From Paralcaligenes ureilyticus (GTDB taxonomy: Bacteria > Pseudomonadota > Gammaproteobacteria > Burkholderiales > Burkholderiaceae_B): DNA of 64,000 nt. The notes under the pieces are model-generated. The model saw nothing but the letters and a program-made list of their open reading frames with translations. It was not told the origin of the DNA and made no database searches. The position numbers and the translations under genes were made by a program. The DNA lies in NCBI RefSeq assembly GCF_004346225.1, contig NZ_SMAJ01000018.1, forward strand, positions 22,812 to 86,811. The letters run 5' to 3'. Below, in pieces: positions 25,603 to 34,803 of this stretch (positions are counted from its first letter, which is position 1; the number at the start of each line of letters is the position of its first letter).

Positions 25603-28600
25603 ACAGCGGTTACATCGCCGCCGCATCGTTCGCGCAACGGCAGCTTCGCTATCTGGACCTGCTGCAACCGGGAGGCTCGGAATACGCGCTTCCGTTTGTG
25701 CTGGAAATAACAGGCGCCTTCGACGAAACGGCGCTGCGGCGAGCGTTCGACGCGGTCATTGATCGGCACGACGTGCTGCGAGCTTCGTTCCCCCTGATCA
25801 ATGACATCCCGGCCCTGGCCGTGCTCGATCAACGTGTGATCGCCATGCCTGCCATCGAGCTTTCCGCCGGAACCCGCGCCGACTGGCGCAGGCAACTGGC
25901 AGGCGCCGTAACGGATATGGTGGCGCGACCCTTCAACCTCGAAAAAGGCCCAGTACTGGCAGCGGCACTTTTCCGGCCTGCCTACCCCGAAGCGGCCGGC
26001 TGTTCGGCGGGCCTGGCGGTGGTCTTTCATCACGCCGTAGCCGACGGCGCGTCATTGCCGATTTTTCTGGACGACCTGATCGTCGCCTACAACGCGGCCG
26101 TCACCGGGGCCGCGCCCGCATGGCAGGAACTGGCGCTGCAATACCCGGACTACGCCGACTGGGAACAGGAGCGTTTCGGGGCAGCCGATGCCCCGGCCAT
26201 GACCGAAGCCCTGCGCTACTGGCGCGAAACGCTGCGCGGGGTCCCGTCACTCCTGGACCTGCCGCTGGACCGGCCACGCAGCGCAATGCAGTCCCCCGGT
26301 GTCGGAGCCACGGCGCGCCTGAACCTGCCGGCCCCGATCGGCAACGCCTTGGCCGATTTGGCCCGTCTTAAAGGCTGCACGCCTTTCATGGCTTTTCTGG
26401 CTGTGTTCTTCACCGTGCTGCACCGCTGGAGCGGCCTGGACGATCTGGTCGTGACCGTGCCCGTATCCAAGCGCACGCGGCCCGAACTGACCAGGCTGAT
26501 CGGGCTGCTGGTCGACACGCTGCCGTTGCGCGTGTCCTGTAGTCCGGATACGAGCTTCGACTCCTTGCTTGGAGACGTGCATAAAGTATTTCGAGACGGC
26601 ATCCGCCATCGCGACGTTCCGTTCCAGCGCATTGTCCAGTCCATCGAAATCGAACGGCGCACCGACGTTGTTCCCCTGATGCAAATTTTGTTCGGCGGCC
26701 TGGAGCCGGCCGACGATCCCGTCATCGCAGCTGACGGCACCTGCTTTGCCGCCACCGACGATCAGGCGGACCAGACAGCCAAGGCCGACATATCCTTCGT
26801 TTACCGCCAGTCCGCCGAACAGGTCGAGCTATGGTGCCGCTACGATCAGGCGCTGTTCGAGCACGCAAGCATCGAGAATCTGCTTTCGTGCTTCGGCGCC
26901 ATCGCCGCCGCAGCGGCACGCGCGCCCAACCAGGCGATCGGCGATCTTCCCCTGATGGACGAAGCGGCCGGACGCGACCTTATCGCCCGATTCAACCGAA
27001 CCCGCCGGCCGTACCCGGACAATCAATCCGTCGCCGCCCTGTTCAACGACGTGGCCCGTCAACATCCCCAACGCATCGCCATCGACGATGGCGGGCGGCT
27101 TACCCGCTACGCCGAACTGGCTGACCGGTCGGCCCGCCTCGCCGCTATCCTTGCGCAAGCCGGCCTGGGGCCCGATGACGCAGTCATGCTTGTCCTTCCC
27201 CTATCGGACCGATTTCTTGCCCTGATGCTGGCCATTTTGCAGATCGGCGCCATCTATGTTCCGCTCGATCCGGCACATCCCCATGCGCATCGCGCCCGGC
27301 TTTCGAAGTCGATTGGCGCCCGCGCCGTTATCCTGTCGACCGCCGAGGACCAGGAAGAATACGAAGGAATCCAGGTCCTGGACGCGCAGACGCTGGACGC
27401 GCGTGCGGCGCAACTGGCAGCCGATTTCACGGTGCCGCACGGCTCGTCGGGCACGGCTTACATCATGTTTACATCGGGCTCCACGGGCGAGCCCAAGGGC
27501 GTGGCGGTTCCACATCGGGCCATCGCACGCCTGGTCTGCAACACCAACTTTGCGTCCTTTGGCCCAGACACCCGCGCGGCCGTCTACTCCAATCCGTCCT
27601 TTGATGCGTCCACACTCGAAATCTGGGCTCCCCTCCTGAACGCAGGCACGGCCATCGTGATCGAACGCAAGGCCATGCTCGATATCGCCAAGCTGCGACG
27701 CCTATTGGCGGAATCCAACATCACGCTCTTGTGGGTCACCGCGGGGCTGTTTCAGGAAATTGCCGGCATCGACCCATCGGCCTTCGCCGGCAATCGGCTG
27801 GTGCTCACCGGCGGCGACACCGTCAGCCCGGAAGCGGCCCGCGCTGTGCTGGCCGCGGGGGCGGGATCGGGATTGCGGCTGATGAACGGCTACGGCCCGA
27901 CCGAGAACACCACCTTCAGCACCACCTTCGACATTGCCGGCCTGGATGCGAACAGTCTTTCCGTACCCATAGGCCTGCCCATCGCCAACAGCGCGATCTA
28001 CGTACTGGATCGGCGCGGACAACCACTGCCGATCGGCGTGAACGGCGAAATCTATGTCGGGGGCGACGGAGTCGCCAACGGATACGTCGGCGACCCGGAA
28101 CGCACGGCAGCGGCATTTCTGCCCGACCCGTTCGACGAGCGCGGCAAAGCGCGCATGTATCGGACCGGCGATCACGGCCGCTGGCGCCAGGACGGCGCCA
28201 TCCTGTTTGCAGGCCGTTCGGACGATCAGGTCAAAGTACGAGGATTTCGCATCGAGCTCAACGAAATCGCTGCCGCATTGGGGCGCCATCCGGCACTACG
28301 CACCGTTCATGTCGCCGCCCCAAAGGATTCGAAGGGAGGGCGTCAAATCGTCGCCTACGTGGTGGCGCACACGCAGCCCGCGCCAAGCGCGGCCGACCTG
28401 CGCCTGTTCCTGGAACCGCTGCTGCCGTCGCACATGCTGCCCAACGCCTACGTCGCGACGGAATCGCTGGCGCTTAACCTCAACGGCAAAGTCGACCGCA
28501 AGGCGTTGCCTGCGGTGCAAGACCATCATTACGACCGATCGGCGCAGACCGTCGCACCGCGAACCGAAGAGGAATGCGCGTTGCATGCCATTTGGCAGGA

Positions 28601-31600
28601 ACTTCTGGGAATCGACACCGTTGGTGTCACCGATAATTTTTTCCATGTCGGCGGCGATTCCATCCTGGCTATCCGCATGGCCGCCCGCGCCGCCGACGCA
28701 GGCTTACCGCTGACGCCCACCGACGTCTTCCAGCTCCAGACCATCGAGCGGCTGGCGGATGCGGCCTCTCTGGCGCGCCCCCGTCAAAAGCGCGCCGCGG
28801 CCGATCGCGCCTTCTCCGCGGAGCTGGTTCCCATCGTTCAATACAACGAGGCAAATCAGCCCTTCCTGCTGGCCAGCCTGGCTCTGGACCGGCCCATCGG
28901 CGTCGTGGAACTCGCATTGGTCATCCAGCATCTGGCCGAACGTCACGAGGCCTTGCGTTTGCGATGGATCCGCGACGGCGAGGCACGCCGGCTGGAAATC
29001 ATGGCTTATGTGGCTCAATTGCCTTTTCGCACGGTGGAAGAGCCCAGCCTGGCCGACGCGCAACTGGACAACTGGATAGCAGAGCATGCGGCGCGCATCG
29101 GCCGCGGGCTCGACACACAATCCGGCGTCATGGTCGCCACCACATTAATCGATCGCGGCCCGACAGCCGGGCCGGTTGTCGTCCTGGCGCTGCACCGGGC
29201 CATAGCAGACGAGCGCACCCTGGCGCTGATCGTCGCCGAGCTGGAAACGGCGATCAAAGCAGGGCATGCGGCATTGCCGATCCTGGATACGGCCTACGGC
29301 GACTGGCTGGACTGGCTGGAGGGCTACGCCGACGAGCAAGCCGCGGGCCGCGGGCTGACCACTCTGGAAAGCGCCGCAATGCGAACATCCATGCCTCCTT
29401 TGCTGGTTGACGCGCCCGCAGACGGGCCGAGCATCGCCGCGGAATATTGGCTTGATCCCGCAGTTGCCGCGACCCTGACCGACCACGCGCCGGCACGGCT
29501 CATCACCACGCCGCTCGACATACTAGCGACCGCCCTGGCGGCGGCTCTGCCGCCGCCAAACAGCGATGCGGTGCTGATCGAGGCCATCGACGAGCAGCGC
29601 AACCTGCCCCGCAACGCACCGAACGTCGAAGGGCTTCTGGGCAATCTGGACAGCGTTTTGACCATTCTCGCACCCACGGGACACATGCCGGTCGCCGCAC
29701 GGCTGCACGCAGTCAAGGCCGCACGCCAAGCCGTGTCGGCAACCGCTCCGGTCTATCGGGTGCTGGGCCAGACCTTCGATCTGCCCGGCGCCGCACTTGG
29801 CATTGCCTGGTCGAGCCCATCCGCCGCACGCGCCGCGATACGATTCCATTCGCTGCCTACGTTCAGCGCCTCAGTAAAAGGCATGCTGGTGGCAAGCGCA
29901 ATCGGCCCCCGGCTGCGCCTGGCCTGGGCCGGCGCGGAGCCGGCCGGCGGCGCTGCCGAGCTGCTCGAACGGGTAGCGCACACACTTGGTTTAATCGCGG
30001 ATTTGGCCACACCGAACGCACGCCCTCTGTACACGCCGGCCGATTTTCCGCTCGCCGGGCTGTCCACGCCAGAACTGGCCGGCATCGTCGACGCCGCAAC
30101 GGATATCGAAGCCATCTACCCCCTGTCGCCGATGCAGGAAGCCATGCTGGTCCACACGCTTGCCGCCGTACGCTCCGAAATCAACTTCGAGCAAAGCTGC
30201 ATGCGTATTCGCGGCCCGCTCGATCATGAAGCATTCCGCCATGCCTGGGCAACGGTATTCGAGCGGCACGATGTGCTGCGCACCGCTTTTCACTGGCGCG
30301 GGCTGGCGCGCCCGCTGCAAGTCGTCCACCGCACCGTGCCCTTGCCGCTAACCACCCAGACATGGCCGGCATTCGACGCCGTCAGGCTGGATGCACTCCT
30401 CGCTCGCGACCGGGAGCAGGGGTTTGATCTGGAGCAGGCGCCGCTGGTGCGGCTAAGCATCATCCAGGTGGCGGCCGACGATGCATATGTCGTTTCCAGT
30501 TTCCATCATCTGCTGGTCGACGGCTGGTGCCTGGGCCGGTTGGAACGCGAGGTCCGGGCCGCCTACGAAACCTATCGCAGCCGCCGCCCGCCGTTGTTCG
30601 ACACGCCGGTTCCCTATCAGTCCTACATCGCCTGGTTGGCGCAGGCGGACTGCGCCGACAGCCAGCGGTTTTTCATCGACCTTTTGAACAACTTGCCGGA
30701 TCGGCGCCGGCTGTTTCCCGCAGCAAAAGGCCCGGCCCATGCCTTTACCACGACGCACCGGACGCTGGATCGCCCGGCCAGCCGGGCACTGATGGCTTTC
30801 GCGCGACGGCGCGGGCTGACGCTGGCCACGACCCTTCATTTCGCCTGGGCCGTCTGGTTGGGAGCCCGCCTGGGCTCCGAGGACGTCGTGTTCGGAACCA
30901 CGGTATCGGGGCGCCCTTCGGGCGTACCAGGTGTCGAAAGAATTGTCGGCCTGTTCATCAACAACCTGCCGATCCGCCTGCAACTGGGTAGTGATGCGCG
31001 TCCCGCCGAACGCCTCCAGGCCATTCAGTCGCTGCTGGGACAATTGCAAAGCCACGCCCACCTTTCACCCATGGCCGTCGCCGAGGCCGCCGGCGGCCAA
31101 TCGGGGCCCCTGTTCGACACCCTGGTCGTGGTCGAGAACCTGGCCTCTGGAACCAGCGCCTGGAGCGGCGCCGAAGGCCTGACCGTCGAAGCGGTGCACT
31201 CTCGCATGAAAACGGCTTACGACCTGACATTCATAGCCATACCGGGCGATTCGATCGCCCTGTCTCTGGTGCAGCCCGACGACGGGCGAACGCTCGAAGA
31301 CGCAAGCGCCGTGCTGGACGCCGTGGCGGCTATCCTGACCGCATTGCCCGATGCGGTAGACAACCGTCTTGACAGCCTGCCTCGCCCCGAAGCGCGCCCG
31401 CCTGTTGTCCTCGCCGGTACACCTTCGGCACAGCCCGTTCGCTTCGCCACCCGGCCTCGCAGCACGCTGGAAGCCCAGATCGCCGACGTGGTGGCCGATC
31501 TTTCCGCCGTGCCCCAAGGCGGCGAACCGATGGCCGCCCTGGACCTGGACACGGATTTCTGGTTCATGGGCGTCAACTCCCTGAAGCTGATCCAGCTTGC

Positions 31601-32594
31601 CGCGCGCCTGGAGCAGCGTTTGGATCGCGCGGTGCCCATTTCACTGCTTCTGGAACACCGCTCGGTATCGGCGCTTGCGCGAGCCATCGAATCCGGCCAG
31701 ACGTGGACGCCGGTCGTTCCCATGACCAGCGCAGGCACGGGCGCGGCACGCGGGCAGGCGAGCGATCCGTTCGTATGCGTCCATCCCGTTGCCGGCGACG
31801 TCAGTGTCTTCCTGGATCTGGCCCGCGCCATGCCCGCATCAATTCCCTTCTGGGCCATCCAGGCCGCCGGCCTGGAAGAAGGACAGGAGCCGCTCGATAG
31901 CGTCCAAGCCCTGGCGCAGGCCAATCTGGAAGCCCTGACGGCACGGGGCCTGCCGCATCCGCGCTGGATTGGCGGTTACTCGTTCGGCGGGATCATAGCC
32001 TTCGAAATGGCGCGGCAGTTGGCGCAACGAGGAACGCCGCCCCAGCATGTTGTCATTATCGACACGCCTGCGCCACTGGAACGCACATCCGTTCTTGAAG
32101 CCGACCCGGATCGAGCCCATGCCCAATGGCTTGTCCGCATGGCCGATGTGCGCGCCCGCTTCCAGGGCCTGGAACCCGTGCTGACGCAAGACGAGCTGCT
32201 GGCGCTGCCGATAGCCGAAAGGTTCGCCCTGGCGATCGAGCGGCTTCATGCGGCCCGGCTGCTGCCGCCGGCAGCCACTCCCCAATGGCTGGAACGGGCG
32301 CACCGCACCAGCCTTGTCCAATACGGCGCGTATCTGAGCTACTCGCCTGCTCCCTCGCCCGGACAGAAACTGCCACTGGCCATTATTCGGGCGGCGGCAC
32401 CGCGCCAGTCCGATCTGGGCGATCTCGAGAACCGTCAGCTTGCGATTCCCGATATGGGCTGGCAACTGTTCACCGAGGCATCCATACCCGTGCTTCATGT
32501 CACCGGCGATCATGTGACGATGCTGGGACCCGACACCGCCCCGAACGTGGCCGCCGCCATCGCAAGCCTGTTGCAGGTTGACGGCGGCGCCTGA
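25599..32594 (+). CDS. terminal non-ribosomal peptide synthetase C-A-PCP-(degenerate E)-C-PCP-TE
   Basis: 2331 residues, GTG start overlapping the previous stop. Approximate residues: C 5-440 (HHAVADG at 144-150); A 480-990 (FTSGSTGEPKGV near 624); pocket read as D-A-L-W-L-G-G-T-F-K, very close to the known valine code DAFWIGGTFK; PCP 995-1065 (VGGDSI, Ser near 1020). Then 1075-1490 has the length and position of an epimerization domain but with LHRAIADE near 1198, so the catalytic second histidine is Arg, and the other E motifs are eroded. A second condensation domain 1500-1915 is intact (HHLLVDGWC near 1635; start IEAIYPLSPMQEAMLV is DCL-like). It is followed directly by a PCP 1940-2035 (MGVNSLK, Ser near 1992) with no adenylation domain between, then a type I thioesterase 2050-2331 (GYSFGG near 2125, IDTPAP, GDHVTML). 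The last module must be loaded in trans or work without its own amino acid. Confidence 0.93.
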   Translation: MNSGYIAAASFAQRQLRYLDLLQPGGSEYALPFVLEITGAFDETALRRAFDAVIDRHDVLRASFPLINDIPALAVLDQRVIAMPAIELSAGTRADWRRQLAGAVTDMVARPFNLEKGPVLAAALFRPAYPEAAGCSAGLAVVFHHAVADGASLPIFLDDLIVAYNAAVTGAAPAWQELALQYPDYADWEQERFGAADAPAMTEALRYWRETLRGVPSLLDLPLDRPRSAMQSPGVGATARLNLPAPIGNALADLARLKGCTPFMAFLAVFFTVLHRWSGLDDLVVTVPVSKRTRPELTRLIGLLVDTLPLRVSCSPDTSFDSLLGDVHKVFRDGIRHRDVPFQRIVQSIEIERRTDVVPLMQILFGGLEPADDPVIAADGTCFAATDDQADQTAKADISFVYRQSAEQVELWCRYDQALFEHASIENLLSCFGAIAAAAARAPNQAIGDLPLMDEAAGRDLIARFNRTRRPYPDNQSVAALFNDVARQHPQRIAIDDGGRLTRYAELADRSARLAAILAQAGLGPDDAVMLVLPLSDRFLALMLAILQIGAIYVPLDPAHPHAHRARLSKSIGARAVILSTAEDQEEYEGIQVLDAQTLDARAAQLAADFTVPHGSSGTAYIMFTSGSTGEPKGVAVPHRAIARLVCNTNFASFGPDTRAAVYSNPSFDASTLEIWAPLLNAGTAIVIERKAMLDIAKLRRLLAESNITLLWVTAGLFQEIAGIDPSAFAGNRLVLTGGDTVSPEAARAVLAAGAGSGLRLMNGYGPTENTTFSTTFDIAGLDANSLSVPIGLPIANSAIYVLDRRGQPLPIGVNGEIYVGGDGVANGYVGDPERTAAAFLPDPFDERGKARMYRTGDHGRWRQDGAILFAGRSDDQVKVRGFRIELNEIAAALGRHPALRTVHVAAPKDSKGGRQIVAYVVAHTQPAPSAADLRLFLEPLLPSHMLPNAYVATESLALNLNGKVDRKALPAVQDHHYDRSAQTVAPRTEEECALHAIWQELLGIDTVGVTDNFFHVGGDSILAIRMAARAADAGLPLTPTDVFQLQTIERLADAASLARPRQKRAAADRAFSAELVPIVQYNEANQPFLLASLALDRPIGVVELALVIQHLAERHEALRLRWIRDGEARRLEIMAYVAQLPFRTVEEPSLADAQLDNWIAEHAARIGRGLDTQSGVMVATTLIDRGPTAGPVVVLALHRAIADERTLALIVAELETAIKAGHAALPILDTAYGDWLDWLEGYADEQAAGRGLTTLESAAMRTSMPPLLVDAPADGPSIAAEYWLDPAVAATLTDHAPARLITTPLDILATALAAALPPPNSDAVLIEAIDEQRNLPRNAPNVEGLLGNLDSVLTILAPTGHMPVAARLHAVKAARQAVSATAPVYRVLGQTFDLPGAALGIAWSSPSAARAAIRFHSLPTFSASVKGMLVASAIGPRLRLAWAGAEPAGGAAELLERVAHTLGLIADLATPNARPLYTPADFPLAGLSTPELAGIVDAATDIEAIYPLSPMQEAMLVHTLAAVRSEINFEQSCMRIRGPLDHEAFRHAWATVFERHDVLRTAFHWRGLARPLQVVHRTVPLPLTTQTWPAFDAVRLDALLARDREQGFDLEQAPLVRLSIIQVAADDAYVVSSFHHLLVDGWCLGRLEREVRAAYETYRSRRPPLFDTPVPYQSYIAWLAQADCADSQRFFIDLLNNLPDRRRLFPAAKGPAHAFTTTHRTLDRPASRALMAFARRRGLTLATTLHFAWAVWLGARLGSEDVVFGTTVSGRPSGVPGVERIVGLFINNLPIRLQLGSDARPAERLQAIQSLLGQLQSHAHLSPMAVAEAAGGQSGPLFDTLVVVENLASGTSAWSGAEGLTVEAVHSRMKTAYDLTFIAIPGDSIALSLVQPDDGRTLEDASAVLDAVAAILTALPDAVDNRLDSLPRPEARPPVVLAGTPSAQPVRFATRPRSTLEAQIADVVADLSAVPQGGEPMAALDLDTDFWFMGVNSLKLIQLAARLEQRLDRAVPISLLLEHRSVSALARAIESGQTWTPVVPMTSAGTGAARGQASDPFVCVHPVAGDVSVFLDLARAMPASIPFWAIQAAGLEEGQEPLDSVQALAQANLEALTARGLPHPRWIGGYSFGGIIAFEMARQLAQRGTPPQHVVIIDTPAPLERTSVLEADPDRAHAQWLVRMADVRARFQGLEPVLTQDELLALPIAERFALAIERLHAARLLPPAATPQWLERAHRTSLVQYGAYLSYSPAPSPGQKLPLAIIRAAAPRQSDLGDLENRQLAIPDMGWQLFTEASIPVLHVTGDHVTMLGPDTAPNVAAAIASLLQVDGGA

Positions 32595-32796
32595 AGCTCC
32601 ACTGATCGTGCCCTAAGGCATTTTCGATTGAGGTGTTTACGGAACTGAACGCGCACTCAGATCGCGTACCTTTTCGCTTTGGAACTGACCGAGGGGTGCG
32701 CGACATTTTTCTGTTCTCGTACCTTGACTCGACCCCTTAACAACGTAAAGACGTAAAGCAACTTACCTGCTGCACCGAATAAAGAATGGTGTTCGC

Positions 32797-33276
32797 TTAC
32801 GGTGCATCCAGGGGTTGGTCATCAATCGGCAAATCCAGGCTCACCTTTTCCCGGCCCATTGCCACGAATGTCCTGAATCGCTTGACATTATTGTTCTGAA
32901 AAAAAAGCCTTCGGGTCAGATCGCGGTACTGCTCCATATCCTGCACGGTGATAATCAATATGAAGTCGCACTGGCCGGTCACGTAATAGCACTGCTGAAC
33001 TAGGGGACAGGCCTCGAAGCTGCGCTTCATGGCGTCGAATAAATCAAGCTGCTCGCTTTCGGCCTCGACCTCGGCCACGATCGTCAAAGGGTAACCGACC
33101 GCCTCGGGCGACACCACGGCCGTGTATTTCTTGATGATCCCTTCATCGGTCAGCCTCTTCAGGCGCCTGTTCACGGCGGCCGTCGATAAATGCACGCGCT
33201 CCCCCAATTCGCTTTGCGCAATGCGAGCGTCGTTTTGCATTTCTATCAGAATCTTGCGGTCGTAAGCGTCCAGCAT
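32797..33276 (-). CDS. Lrp/AsnC-family transcriptional regulator, probably of the adjacent ammonia-lyase gene
   Basis: 159 residues from the ATG at 33276 (MLDAYDRKIL); an in-frame TTG at 33315 would add 13 residues without family similarity. N-terminal helix-turn-helix with IAQSELGERVHLSTAAVNRRLKRL; C-terminal RAM ligand-binding domain containing YYVTGQCDFILII, with its GxxD motif. Members bind amino acids and often control one divergent catabolic gene. Here the divergent neighbour is a diaminopropionate ammonia-lyase gene, and a palindrome lies between them, so local control with diaminopropionate or a related amino acid as effector is the natural inference. Confidence 0.9.
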   Translation of the reverse strand: MLDAYDRKILIEMQNDARIAQSELGERVHLSTAAVNRRLKRLTDEGIIKKYTAVVSPEAVGYPLTIVAEVEAESEQLDLFDAMKRSFEACPLVQQCYYVTGQCDFILIITVQDMEQYRDLTRRLFFQNNNVKRFRTFVAMGREKVSLDLPIDDQPLDAP

Positions 33277-33317
33277 CGGTAAGCTCAGCGGGAGATTATT
33301 AAGTAAAACAAGCAATC

Positions 33318-33336
33318 ATTGCAATAAATTTGCAAT
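33318..33336. promoter_or_regulatory. candidate Lrp-type operator between the regulator and ammonia-lyase genes
   Basis: ATTGCAA and TTGCAAT are separated by TAAAT in an AT-rich divergent intergenic region. The size and symmetry fit operators of Lrp/AsnC regulators. It lies 41 bp upstream of the regulator start and about 110 bp upstream of the ammonia-lyase start. Confidence 0.5.
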
Positions 33337-33444
33337 TCACAACAATTAATAGAATAAAAAATAGGGGTTGTTGGAAATATTATTTCAATATCAACGACAC
33401 CGCAAGCGCACCCGATCCTTTCATGAAAACCCGGAGAATGAATT

Positions 33445-34773
33445 ATGGCCAAGCAATCATCCATCAAAACCCCTGCGATGGAATATGGCCGCGATGGTGA
33501 AACGCCACCGGCGATCTCCAACCGCCGCGCGAGCCGCATCCCCTACCCCGACGAACAAAAGAAAATCAAAGATATTGAACGGACGGAGGAAGAACGCAAA
33601 TGGCTGTCAAGCTGGCGGCTACTCAACCATTCAGCGACGCCGCTGTGGTCCTTGCCAAAACTGGCCGCTACGCTCGGCATTGCACAACTACGCGTCAAGG
33701 ACGAGTCCAAGCGCTCGCCGCTCGCAAGCTTCAAGGCATTGGGCGCGCCGATCGCCCTGATACGCCTCATCCTGCGCCTTTACCCGGAACGAAGCTTCGA
33801 GCCCGCCGCGATACTTGCCGGCCGCTATCAAGACGACTTGCGTGCACTTACCGTTATCACCGCCACCGACGGCAACCACGGCCGAGCCCTGGCGGCGGCG
33901 GCGCAATCGAGCGGTTGCCGCTGCGTCATCGTCTTGCATGCGCGCGTGAGCACCGAACGCGAACAAGCCATCGCCGCTTTCGGCGCGGAAATCGTGCGCG
34001 TTGCGGGCAACTACGATGCGTCCGTCAAGGAGGCCGCCCGCCTGGCCGCCACGAACGGATGGCACGTGGTTTCCGACACTTCGTACAGCGGATACGAAGA
34101 CGTTCCAGGCGACATCATGCGCGGCTACGGCATTATTTCCCAGGAAATCATCGAGCAAATCTCCGATCCCGCCGGCCAGCCGTTCACGTTCACCCATATA
34201 TTCCTGCAGGGCGGCGTGGGCGCCCTGCCCGCCGGCGTCCTGGATTATCTTTGGAAGTTCTATGGTCCACGCCGTCCAACAAGCGTCATCGTCGAACCCC
34301 GCCAGGCCGACTGCCTGTACCAGAGTGCGCACCTAGACCGCGCCGCGCATGCATCGGGCGCCATTGACTCGATCATGGCGGGCCTGGCTTGTGGAGAAGC
34401 CTCTCCCCTGGCGTGGCAAGTCCTGCGAGTCAGCGCCGATTACTTCATGACCGTCGAGGATTCCGACGCGACCACCGCAATGCGCCAGTTGGCCGCCGGC
34501 AACGGACAGGACGTCCCGATCGTCGCCGGCGCGTCGGGTGCGGCTGGGCTTGCGGGGCTTCAGGTCGCGTGCGGGAACCAACCGCTGCGCGCCATGTTCG
34601 GACTCAATGAACACTCGCACGTTTTAGTCATCAATACGGAGGGCGACACGGCTCCGAGCATCTACCAGACATTGGTAGGGGAATCCGGCCAATCCGTGCT
34701 CGCCCGCCAATCTTCGCGGCAATCCGGCCACCGGCCCTCCGATCAAGCGTGCTTGCCGATGGCGCACGGCTGA
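33445..34773 (+). CDS. dpaL: diaminopropionate ammonia-lyase, PLP-dependent
   Basis: 442 residues, fold type II PLP enzyme. VKDESKRSPLASFKALG carries the PLP lysine (in SFKALG); TATDGNHGRALAAAA contacts the cofactor phosphate region, and LQGGVGALPAGV and VAGASGAAGLAGL are typical glycine loops of diaminopropionate ammonia-lyases (YgeX type). The enzyme converts 2,3-diaminopropionate to pyruvate and ammonia. The C-terminus is some 30 residues longer than the conserved part. GGAG lies 8 nt before the ATG. It is divergent from an Lrp-type regulator. It may be simple amino acid catabolism; a link to the neighbouring NRPS cluster through diaminopropionate is only a possibility. Confidence 0.88.
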   Translation: MAKQSSIKTPAMEYGRDGETPPAISNRRASRIPYPDEQKKIKDIERTEEERKWLSSWRLLNHSATPLWSLPKLAATLGIAQLRVKDESKRSPLASFKALGAPIALIRLILRLYPERSFEPAAILAGRYQDDLRALTVITATDGNHGRALAAAAQSSGCRCVIVLHARVSTEREQAIAAFGAEIVRVAGNYDASVKEAARLAATNGWHVVSDTSYSGYEDVPGDIMRGYGIISQEIIEQISDPAGQPFTFTHIFLQGGVGALPAGVLDYLWKFYGPRRPTSVIVEPRQADCLYQSAHLDRAAHASGAIDSIMAGLACGEASPLAWQVLRVSADYFMTVEDSDATTAMRQLAAGNGQDVPIVAGASGAAGLAGLQVACGNQPLRAMFGLNEHSHVLVINTEGDTAPSIYQTLVGESGQSVLARQSSRQSGHRPSDQACLPMAHG

Positions 34774-34803
34774 TAGGTGCCAGGCATCGAGCGGCGAGCG
34801 CCG

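Noticed and set aside
3052..32594. Lipopeptide siderophore cluster
   Set aside because: No TonB receptor, ornithine hydroxylase, beta-hydroxyaspartate synthetase features or siderophore reductase were found; a PhyH enzyme alone does not support it.
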